The notes beneath the pieces are model-generated. The model made no database searches. It saw only the letters and a program-made list of their open reading frames with translations, and was not told the DNA's origin. 64,000 nt of DNA, from the NCBI GenBank assembly GCA_944548615.1, contig OX155973.1, positions 20,066,728 through 20,130,727 of the forward strand, given 5' to 3'. This document shows, one piece after another, positions 30,315-39,545 of this stretch (its first letter is position 1; each line of letters begins with the position of its first letter). The position numbers and the translations under genes were made by a program. The stretch is from Micropterix aruncella (Eukaryota; Arthropoda; Insecta; Lepidoptera; Micropterigidae).

Positions 30315-33300
30315 ATGTCCCTTGACTCCACATCTGCCCGCAGTTTGTCACCCGACCGGTCTCCTCTACCCGCGCAAATCGTATCCTTCCCTCCTCTAAA
30401 ATTCCCTTCACTTGCGAAAGAGGACTGGGAATTTCATAATAATAATTTAACTTCTATTCTTGACCACTCTGTGAACCGTAATGCCCCTGCCAGCGTCCAG
30501 CTATCGTCCTTCCAGGTGGCGGTCCATGAATACTTCTCGGGTGTTTACCCAAAATCTACCCATGTCGACCCGGTTCACAGAGAAAACGCATTTAAGGCAA
30601 AGCTCCGTAGGCAAAAGCGGCTACTTCGTCGCCAGTTACGTGAAGCCAAGAAAGCCGGGGATAAAGCCCTCTGCCACAACTTCTCGCGCGCGTACCGCTC
30701 TATACTAAAACTCATACAGAGCGTAGCAACGCAAAACGACAAGCGCAAGGCAGCATTTCTCAAATCCAAAGAGGAAGCCCGGTTCGATAAAAACCGTTTT
30801 AACTACAGCAAAACGGTTTTGTCTGCCGCCAAGGGAAAAATCCAAATCCCGGAAGAAATGGCCACGGAATATTTTTCGACCACGTATGAGGACCCAATGC
30901 GGCTCCATAATTACAGCCCTCCGCCGGGCATTACACCTCCGCCCCTGCCTACGGTAGCTTTTGCTTCTCAACCTCCATCTCTAGATGAAATTCTTAATCA
31001 AGTAAAGAGGAAGCCGTCGGGCTCTACTCCGGGTCCCGATGGTATTCCCTATTTAGTATACAAAAAATGCCCCTGCCTTCTGCAATATTTAGGATCCATC
31101 TTCCGAAATATATGGAATAGCGGTGTAGTCCCACAGAATTTTGGCCGAGCGACAGTCATCTTAATTCCGAAGGTCCCAGTTTGCACCGGACCAAAGGACG
31201 CTCGGCCCATTGCTCTCACAGACACTGTGGCCAAAATCTTTTTTAGCATAGTCCACACGAGGATGAGCGAATTCATGCACCGGAATGAGTACCTTGGAGT
31301 ATCAGTTCAAAAAGGCTTCATGCGTGGCGTCTCGGGCTGCCTCGAGCACAATTCTCTCCTGGCTGCTGCCATCAAGGATGCGAGACAGCACGAACGCCAA
31401 ATCAATGTATGCTGGCTCGACCTAGAGAATGCCTTTGGGTCAGTCCGACACAGTCTCCTCCACTTTGCACTCCGCTGGTACAACTTCCCACCAGTCGTGC
31501 GTGACATTGTAGCCTCCTACTACAACTGTCTGACTTTCCATGTTAAAACGCAAGAATGGACTACCCGCTCTATACCATATTCAATTGGACTATTTCAGGG
31601 CTGTTGCCTCTCCCCGACGATTTTTAATATAGTTTTTAATATACTGCTGGAAAGCCTGACCCAGTTTGACAGGAAGTGGGGCTACCGTTTTAAAACAGAC
31701 GGCCAATACACCTCGTCGTGCCTCGCTTTTGCCGACGACCTAACTTTCATCACCAGAAGCCCCAAGCAGCTTTCCCTGCTATTACAGAAAGTGGAGCTTT
31801 TCTGCGACTGGTCAGGCTGTATAAAAGTGAAGCCCTCCAAATGTTTTTGCCTTGGACTCGCCCGCATGGGCACAAAATTTACATCCTATGACCCCAAATT
31901 GGTCTATAAGGGCTCTAATATCTCCCTTATAGACCCAAACAATCATTTCAAATTCCTCGGCAGAAAAATCACCCATCAGGGAAAAGACGTCTCGGGCGAT
32001 CATGTTATAGAGCATTTCAAAAGTTGCCTGGCGAAAATAGATGCCTTGCTAATTTCTGGCCCTCGTAAGGCCTGGATCTATGACAATTATCTAACGTCAC
32101 ATTTGTCATGGCCCTTTCTTATTTACGATTTTACCAAAACCCAACTGTCCCGTCTAGATGGGGGCTAACGGGCCCATGATGAGTTGGCCACGATGACCCA
32201 TGTGTCCAGGGTCGGTCACACTCACGGGTCAACACCCATCCGACGGCCTCCTCGCATGGGGTGCGAGTCCTGGGTAGGACACTGGGTCAACCAGTCTCCC
32301 CTGGGAATCAAACCTCTGGCGCCCCTGGACGGTCTGCGCACCGTGCGGGGTTTGCTCCAATCGGTTGTGCTCTCCGACTAACAGTCGGGGGAGTCTGGGA
32401 ACTGTACTGTTTCCTATAGAGCGGGGGTGGTTGCGTACCTTATGGCGACTGCTCTGGAATTGACCATTGGCCATCCGATCCCGGGTAAGAGGCGGGCAAA
32501 GGACGCCTTGGTCCGCGAAGATTGTACGGTCTGCGCACCGTGCGGGGTTTGCTCCAATCGGTTGTGCTCTCCGTTTCACCGCTTCATAAGGGAGAGGACC
32601 GCGCAAGCGACCTCGAACTCGGTACCAATCGAGAGACCGGAGAAATCTGGTCACAATTGGAAGTGAGGGCGCGAGTATCTCGAGCCCGCCGGGTTTACTC
32701 CTGGCTAACTCGCGGTAAGGCGTTGGACTCTCACGGGTTGTTGACGTAGCTGGACGTAGAATGTACTGTCCAAAGTCTCTACGTTCACTGCAGGGCGATA
32801 GAACGACTAATCGTTAAAACGTCCTGTGGTGACGGGCTCGCCCGTTGTAGTTGACACCGCAAGATGTCCCGTCTAGATGCGCTGGTGACAGCTAGTTTAA
32901 AATCCTGGCTGTCCTTAGCCAAACCAGCTGACCCCTCGACTCTCTTCAGGTCCAAACAAAATTTTGGGCTAGCGCTAAAACTGCCCTCTCTGCTCTACGC
33001 CAACTCCAGAATAACCAAAAATTCGATTCTGTGCAATTCCAAAGATCCGGCAATATCGAAGCACGTAATAAGTGGCCGTAGTGATTCAAATGATCTACAA
33101 GCCCGCGTAGACTTCCACAAAAAGTTCCTGACTGGAATCAGCCAGAATGGCACTGGTCTGGGGTATGGCAGTACAACCACGAGCGACGTGGACTTGAAGA
33201 AGTCTCTTTTGCGGGGAGATTACGACAGCAAGAGTATGGCTCATGCTATTGGCCTTCAATGCCAGAATGATTGGACAACAATTGGGGACTTTTGCATTCC

Positions 33301-34102
33301 GCCTCCAATGCACTGGAAGGTAATGCTCTATGACTGGACGCCAGAGATGCTGAAATTTTATTTGAATGCCTTTCAGCATACACTTCCAGACCCCAGTAAC
33401 CTCGCTCGTTGGAGCTTTGCCGAGGATAGTTCTTGTCCCCTCTGTAGCAATACCCCTTGCACAGCTAGACACATTCTAGCTGGCTGCAAGGTGGCCTTAG
33501 ATCAAGGACGGTACACTTACCGCCATGACAAAGTTCTCGCTGTTATTCGCGAGGTAATTAGTCTCTCAGTGGCTCGTGCCAACAAGGGTTTGACAGTATC
33601 CTCCAAACCCCCAATACAGTTTGTGCGGGATGGCTCTAAAGGCAAAAAACATTCAACTACAAAACCTTTCTCAATAATCGAGAAAGCTGCAGATTGGATT
33701 CTGGAGGTTGATTCGGTCTCTAAGCAGTATAAATTCCCTGAAAGTCTCGGATGCACAGCCCTCCGTCCAGATATAACTCTTTACTCTCTATCTCGGAAGG
33801 TGGCTCTTATTGTAGAATTAACTGTTCCATGGGAATCAAATATCCCAAAAGACCACGAGTACAAATTAAATAAATACCATGATCTTGCAAATGCCGTAAC
33901 CCGGAACGGCTTCACTGTTCACCTTCACGCGGTGGAAGTTGGCGCTCGTGGCCTGCCAGCTAAATCTCTATTTCACCTCTTTAAAGATCTTGGCCTTTCC
34001 AGAAAAATAATCAACTCTTTCTTAGAAAAATTATCTAAAACTGCGATTTGCGCATCTCAAATTCTATGGCTTCGAAGGGGGAGTGAATGGGTGGCAAGGT
34101 GA
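30315..34102 (+). pseudogene. ORF of the RLE retrotransposon, split by insertion
   Basis: The first part runs from 30315 (open from 30147) to a stop at 32168 just inside the insertion. The second part resumes in the duplicated target and runs to 34102. Removing the 704-bp insert plus one 15-bp target copy (719 bp) changes the frame by 2, exactly the difference between the two halves, so no other lesion is needed to explain the break. About 1.1 thousand codons in total. The protein would bind, nick and reverse-transcribe at its target; the copy as it stands lacks a continuous RT-endonuclease frame. Confidence 0.85.
32161..32864 (+). mobile_element. Hairpin-tailed retroposon, full copy with 15-bp TSD
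   Basis: 704 bp between duplicated TGTCCCGTCTAGATG at 32146-32160 and 32865-32879. Starts GGGGCTAACGGGCCC and ends ...GTAGTTGACACCGCAAGA, with the hairpin ACGGG CTCG CCCGT at 32832-32845. An internal ~48-bp segment (GGTCTGCGCACCGTGCGG...) is present twice (about 32327 and 32526). No coding frame longer than about 140 codons and none conserved among copies. No poly(A) tail. Confidence 0.85.
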
Positions 34103-34453
34103 ACGCTCACATGTGGCAAGACAGCTGTCCTAAACCTACCACAGCCGGTTCGTAAGTCCGGAATCCACTGCTCACCCCCCAGAAGTGTAAAAAAAATAGT
34201 ATTATGATGGGCCCGACTCCGGTCGGTGAATTCCATGGCAGCTCCGTTTGTATTTATTTATATACCAAAGTACCTATGTAGGTAGGTAAATACATCGTAC
34301 CCTGAGTACTAACCTGTAGTAACTCAAAAAAGACTCTTTTGGAATACAATCTGATTGGTGATTTGCATTCAATAATGTATTATTTTATTTTGATATAGGA
34401 TAGTTACAGCATATTTAGAACGCTATTTACTGGCTACTGGACACAACGGAAGA

Positions 34454-34705
34454 TTAACCGCTCGGAAGCCAGCCTTCACGCGCCTAAAAACTGCCCCATA
34501 ACTTTTTGGTTGATTTTGTGAATAAATACTAACAATATTGTTTTTTTCATGAATCCCTCTTGTTATTTAGTAATTAATTTTGTTAGTCATGTATATTAGA
34601 TATTTATATAATATATAAGTGGGGCCAGTCGAAACGGTTACGCGCGGATCTGTCAAAAGACGTAAGATGCCTATAGGCACTGTCAACATCCGAAGGGTTT
34701 ATCAA
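34454..34705. mobile_element. TTAA-like MITE 3 (inverse of 17920-18170)
   Basis: TTAACCGCTCGGAAGCC at the left and ACATCCGAAGGGTTTA at the right. The inside shares GCCTATAGGCA, TGACAGATC(C/T)GCG, ATACATGACTAACAAAATTA and ATATTGTTAGTATTTATT with 17920-18170 in reverse. Two diverged copies of one family. Confidence 0.55.
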
Positions 34706-34790
34706 TGTTTGATTAATTAGTCATAGATTAATCAAAATCATAGCTGCCAAAATGTTGTACGACATTGAGCAATCTAATATCCTGGCTATG

Positions 34791-34975
34791 GTTTCGAAGG
34801 GGGAGTGAATGAGTGGTAAGGTGGACGCTCACATGTGGCAAGACAGCTGTCCTAAAACCTACCACAGCCGGTCGTTAGTCCAGAATCCATTGTTCACCCG
34901 CCAGAAGTGTAATAATAGTATATGATGAGCCCGACTTCGGTTGGTGAATTTTATGGCAGCTTCATTTGTATTTTA
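34791..34975 (+). mobile_element. RLE retrotransposon 3' UTR fragment
   Basis: Starts within GGTTTCGAAGGGGGAGTGAA and runs through GTGGCAAGACAGCTGTCCTA to GGCAGCTTCATTTGTATTTT. Same end point as the other copies. Confidence 0.85.
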
Positions 34976-35024
34976 TTTATAATCAATGACATGGCATACC
35001 TATGGTTGCAGCTTACGGAATTCG

Positions 35025-35780
35025 ACTGGAAAAGCTAGTAGCATTATTTATCTAGGCTGCAATTCGTTCTACTGGAATGAGCAAATAGATCAGCATTGAA
35101 AAATCCAGAAGTAAATTCTTTAACCCCTCAAATGAATGGCGATTAGCTCGGGTTGCCTACGGCAAAATGTATATAAATTTATATTTACATTTACATTTAC
35201 ATAGAGCGGGGTTTACTATAGAGCTATAGCATTACTATAGAGCGGATTACTATAAAGCGGCGCACATTTACATTTATATTTACATTTATATAAATTTATA
35301 TACATTTTGTATACATTTTGCCAAGGCATCCCTTAAGGGACGCCTCACATTTGAGGGGTTAAGACGAAAAAGGTATTTTCCAGAACCTACACCTGAAGAT
35401 CAGACTTCTAAGATTCTCTACACATTCCCAATTTTATTATATGGGATGGAAAGCTAGCCACCTTCAAAATGTGGATTTATTGGAGGATACTATGTATCAG
35501 CTGGGTTGAGAGTCGGGAATGAAGATGTCTTACAGCGATTGAGCAAGAAAATAGAAATATCAGGGACAATAATATCTGCAAACTGGAATACTTCTCTCAA
35601 GTCATGCGCCATCCTGGAATATACAACATTATGCATCTAATTCAGGCAAAATCCAGGACGAAAAGGATCAGCAGCCGATAAAATTCCAATAGGCAAGATT
35701 TGGCAGCGGACGTGGCACCAGAAGATTATTTCTGGGTACTCTATAATTCACCTGTTGATATTGCCAAGTATTGCAGTTAT
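35025..35780 (+). pseudogene. LINE reverse transcriptase C-terminal relic
   Basis: Frame-shifted words read YLGCNSF, then after the MITE NLHLKIRLLRF, FYYMGWKAS, then EYFSQVMRHPGIYNIMHLIQ and AKSRTKRISSR. This is the typical tail of insect endonuclease/RT LINEs (YLGHIMRNP...LLQLII). A 235-bp TTAA element (35124-35358) interrupts it. Confidence 0.75.
35124..35358. mobile_element. TTAA-type MITE 4, intact 235 bp
   Basis: TTAA at 35120-35123 and 35359-35362. Inverted ends CCCCTCAAATG and CATTTGAGGGG are perfect, and GGCGATTAG / AGGGACGCC follow loosely. The centre is ATTTACATTTACAT-type simple sequence. PiggyBac-like non-autonomous element inserted in a LINE relic. Confidence 0.85.
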
Positions 35781-36059
35781 AACTTGTTTCGAAGTGGAAA
35801 GAGATGAAATGCTGTATTGTGCTTCTTCTATTGTTCCAGGTACTCGCTCCCTTTGAGTACAAGCCCGTGTCATAGCACTCTTTTACCTATGTGATTATTT
35901 TAGGGCTTGGAGTATGAGTAGTCCTGAAGGAGGTAAAGAAACCAAAACTACTTGTGTGCCTTCTGGACTACTCTTTATTCTAAGCTCAGAAGCTATCAGA
36001 CAATTGCATAAGTTAGTGCCTGATTTTTCATATATGTTGTAAACTTACTTTATGGCAGA

Positions 36060-36985
36060 TATTACGTGTTTATGATTCGTTACGTTGCATGCAGTATATC
36101 ATCAAGCATGAGTCTTTACGCAAACGATACGAAGATATATGCAAATCCACTACTCCGCAGCTGCAGCTTACAAAATGACCTTAAGAAACTCAGCGCTTGG
36201 ACATCGGAATGGCTGCTAACTCTTAATGCTGAAAAATTTGTTGTTCTTCATCTCGGTAAAAAGAGCGGTAATTAGCCGTACTTTCTGGAAAAGACCTGTC
36301 TTAGTGCTGTGAAATCACAGAGGAATCTTGGCGTAATAGTAACCGAAGACTTAAAATGGGAAGAAAACGTGACTGCAATGGACTGTAGACAAGAAAACGT
36401 CACTGTACACAAACTCTCTATTGTTCCTCATTCTGGAAGCTCTTCACCATACCACAGAGGATATGACGCTGAAAATCTATAAGTCATTTCTAGGATCCAT
36501 TTTGGAACACGCCTATCAGATCTGGAATCCGTACTTTAGGAAGGATATCGATCTTCTAGAGAAGGTCCAGCGAAGACCGACTAAATTGCCTTTCAACTAA
36601 CATACGCATCTAACATACGAGAAAATATTTTCGGCCTCTGGTTTGACGGTCTGGAGTGACGCAGGGCACGGGGTGACTTAATGTGGTGTAGATAGTCTGC
36701 AATGACGTTCCTGGATTGCAGACTATCTACACCACGAACGCCAACACACATCTGCATGGGCATCATCTGAAACTCCAGCCTGAATCATTCCATTCAAATC
36801 CCAAGAAACATTTCCTCAGCAGTAGAGTGGTAAATGAATGGAATACTCTCCCTAGTGAAGTGATCAATGCCAATAGTGTCAACGACTTTAAAAATAAACT
36901 GCTTATTTTACAAAAACTGTAATGCAAGCACGGACTCAGGCGCATCAGATTAAGCTGCCTGTCTGTTAAATATATAATAATAATG
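36060..36985 (+). pseudogene. CR1/Jockey-like LINE reverse transcriptase relic
   Basis: Frame pieces: SLYANDTKIYANPLLRSC (YADD box altered to YAND), NDLKKLSAWTSEWLLTLNAE K, RNLGVIVTEDLKWE, MTLKIYKSFLGSILEHAYQI W, ESFHSNPKKHFLSSRVVNEW and NTLPSEVINANSVNDF. The 3' end is AGATTAAGCTGCCTGTCTG then ATAATAATAA. Stops and shifts throughout. Confidence 0.85.
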
Positions 36986-37045
36986 CACTGAAAAGGTGAT
37001 AGTGTTGGGTCAATTACGTCAGACATACTTAGAATAAATTGATTT

Positions 37046-38389
37046 GTGAGCATTTGTGATTTTTTTTCAATGGGGACCGATATGCATTTGCAGCATGTAA
37101 TGCTAAACGAATTTCAGAAAGGCGCCAGTGTTGGAACTGCGCAAAAACAAACATTCAGTGTTTATTTGTACCATGGTCTTGCTCTCCCGAGCAATAGAAA
37201 GCGGTTTAGCAGATTCCAAAATGGTGATTTCAACTTGGAAGATCAGCCTCGCTCTGTACGACCTTCTGGGAGCTAATAGGCCCTGTTGCAGTTTGACCAC
37301 TAAGACCCAGTTGTATAGGGTCGGTCAAACGCACGGGTCAACACCCATCAGGTGACCTCCACGCAGAAGCGAGAGCCAGGGTAGGATGCTGACCTGCGGG
37401 CTAGTCTCCCCTAGGAGTCAACCTTCGGACGCTCCTTGACGGTTTGCGCACCGTGCGGCATCAGCCAATCGATTGTGCATTCCGACTAACAGCCGGGTGA
37501 TTCTGGAAACAGCAATGTTTCCTATAGAGCGGGGGTAGTTGTTAACCTTATGGCAACTGCTCTTGAATTGACCATTCAGCCACCCGATCCCGGATGAATC
37601 AGCCCGGCAAAGAATGAGGTGGTCCGCGATAGATTCAGTAGACACCACTTCATAAGGGAGAGGACCACGCAAGCGACCTCGATCCTGTAACCAGTCAGGA
37701 GGCAGGATGTATCCTGAAGGTTAATTCCAGACGGAGATATCCTTCCAAACTGGTAGTCAGGGGGCTAGGCTGCCCACTGGTTACCTTTCCCGGTGCCTCG
37801 CCGTAAGACGTTGGCCTCTGACGGGCACATGGCAAAACTAGACTGGATTGTTTTTCGTCCCAAGTCTTCTACGCTCACCTCACGGGAGACAGTACGATCT
37901 GATATCGTTAAAACTTCCTGAGGTGACGGGTTCGCCCGTTGTAGTTGACAGCTCTAGTTGTACGACCTTCTGGTATTGATGACGACGTTGTGTATTCGAC
38001 AGCGGAAGAAAATCCAAGGATTCAACTGTTGAGATTGAATATTGACAATTTGACAGCTTTTCCCCATTTAAAAAAGCTTGCATACATTTTTAAGCTAAAT
38101 ACTTGGGTGCCGCATCTCGTAACTGAAATGAATAGGTGGCCATTCTTCTACTCGCACGAAATCAAACTAAACCGTTTTTGGATCGAATTGTAACAGGCAA
38201 TGAGAAGTGGATCCTGTACAATAACTGTTCCGGTCTTTGCAGAACGGTTTGAATGGTGAAAATCGTAGGTCCGTGGAAGCTGTTGAAAACCACCTCATAA
38301 ACTTTTTTCAAGGAAAACCAAGCAGATTCTCCATTGTTGATCATTGGAAAACAATTATAGAAAAGAATGGAGACTATATAATTGATTAA
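37046..38389 (+). pseudogene. Mariner transposase relic split by retroposon
   Basis: N-terminal part: HLQHVMLNEFQKGASVGTAQ to FQNGDFNLEDQPRSVRPSG (37082-37269). After the inserted 689-bp retroposon it resumes in register with IDDDVVYSTAEENPR, then WVPHLVTEMN, an inactivated catalytic region (VTGNEKWILYN-like, where DEKW is usual) and ENHLINFFQGKP...NGDYIID with a stop near 38389. Several shifts after 38190. Confidence 0.85.
37270..37958 (+). mobile_element. Hairpin-tailed retroposon, full copy with 15-bp TSD
   Basis: 689 bp between TGTACGACCTTCTGG at 37255-37269 and 37959-37973. Starts GAGCTAATAGGCCC and ends ...GTAGTTGACAGCTCTAGT, with the hairpin ACGGG TTCG CCCGT at 37926-37939. Collinear with the 32161 copy throughout (TTTGCGCACCGTGCGG, TATAGAGCGGGGGTAGTTG, AACTGGTAGTCAGGGGGCTA, TTCTACGCTCACCTCACGGG). 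Confidence 0.85.
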
Positions 38390-39077
38390 TAATACTCGTG
38401 CCTTTAAAATTTAAAAACTCGGACACGAACTTATGTAATCATTTGATATGTTGCTTACTACCTTATAAAAAAGACACTTGGTGTTATTTTCAATATATCC
38501 AGATGAGGATTGAATTCATTGTATTTATATTGTCAATAATCATTGATTTCACATGTTTTTCAAAAAAGAAAGTTAAATTTTTGGTCTTTTAAGCTATAAG
38601 GAGTGGAAGGTAAAGGCGCTCTAGTGTATATTATTATAATGACGATCAAGTGGGGTTTTTATCAGCCACATAGTAGCGATCTATATTGTAGCCGATCTTT
38701 AGATCTATATTGTAGCCGGATTTTGGAAAAACAAAGATGAGGTAAATATCGGTGATTTGCTAATTTTATTTTTACCATCGATGTTTGTATTACGATGTTG
38801 GTATCGACGGTAACATCGATGTTTATCCTTCGACGTACATCCCTACAAAGCACTGATGATCCTCAGTCCCTTGCCATATTATTAGATCCACCATGCATTT
38901 CAGTACTGATTTACATTTTTAATATCCTTAAACTTTAAATGTCTCCTGTGTAGTTTTTATGGTTATTCATCATACGGCATATGCAAATAATCAAAAGAAA
39001 TATCCAAACAAGATCAGCCAATTTAAACCCGCCTTAAAGATCTTATAGTAAGTTTATTCATCTCTTTCACACCCCCA
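38390..39077. other. Intergenic DNA between mariner relic and PPP6C
   Basis: No gene seen. A 22-bp word (GATCTATATTGTAGCCG) is tandemly duplicated at about 38679-38720 and ACATCGATG words repeat near 38775-38825. TTTATT at 39051 (AATAAA on the - strand) is the nearest downstream poly(A)-like word for PPP6C, 490 bp past its stop. Confidence 0.45.
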
Positions 39078-39081
39078 TTAA

Positions 39082-39343
39082 CCCTTCAGGCCTCGGCCCC
39101 TCAGCCGATTGACAAGTTGCTGTCTCAAAAAATTTTGGTAAAAATTAGTAAAAGAATTGAATTACGACACTGTCTCACCAAAACATTAATTACTCCCAAA
39201 CCACTGTACCCATAATTAAAATGAAACATATTAACATAATAAAACATAATAAAATAAAACAAATGAAATTAAAATAAAATTAAAACGGTGCCGTCTTGCT
39301 GAATCGTATTGTGGCCGATATCGGCCAATCGGGGCCTGAGGGG
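39082..39343 (+). mobile_element. TTAA-type MITE 1, intact 262 bp
   Basis: TTAA at 39078-39081 and 39344-39347. Ends CCCTTCAGGCC and GGCCTGAGGGG are inverted. Contains CGGCCCCTCAGCCGATTGAC and GGCCGATATCGGCC near the ends and AAATTAAAATAAAATTAAAA inside. PiggyBac-like; a reference length for the nested copy at 43620-45122. Confidence 0.9.
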
Positions 39344-39545
39344 TTAAGTTCTATACTAGACTGATCAAACGACAGATAGAGTCGTCTGTATCATTATAAT
39401 AATAGATATCCTAGGGCCCACCGCTATACATTAGAAAAATTCATGTCTCAAATGAACAGTTTCTTATTATGAATTCAATCCTCGGATGTTATTTACAAAT
39501 AATTTCTACAAAATGGGCAAGTGCACACAAGGAGGGAGGGGAGGA

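Larger units (their letters stand above)
30147..34255 (+). mobile_element. RLE-type (R2/R4-like) non-LTR retrotransposon, near-complete
   Basis: Single-frame retrotransposon of the group that uses a restriction-like endonuclease. In order: an N-terminal C2H2 finger CPICGKQYKRLAWLKKHIAG followed by H (30183-30245); basic region; RT motifs TPGPDGIPY, ARPIALTDTVAKIF, WLDLENAFGSVRHS, QGCCLSPTIFN and FADDLTF; thumb; CCHC knuckle CPLCSN..HILAGC near 33437; and the endonuclease core RPDITLYS...[12 protein letters not shown] near 33765-33830. The frame is open from 30147 after a stop, with first ATG at 30315, as in R2-like elements without a clear start. It is broken only by a 704-bp insertion at 32161-32864. 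The 3' UTR ends GGCAGCTCCGTTTGTATTT. It has at least nine truncated relatives in this window. Confidence 0.9.

Noticed and set aside
32229..32749. 141-codon and shorter frames inside the 704-bp insertion
   Set aside because: Not preserved in the sister copy at 37270-37958; the insertion appears non-coding.
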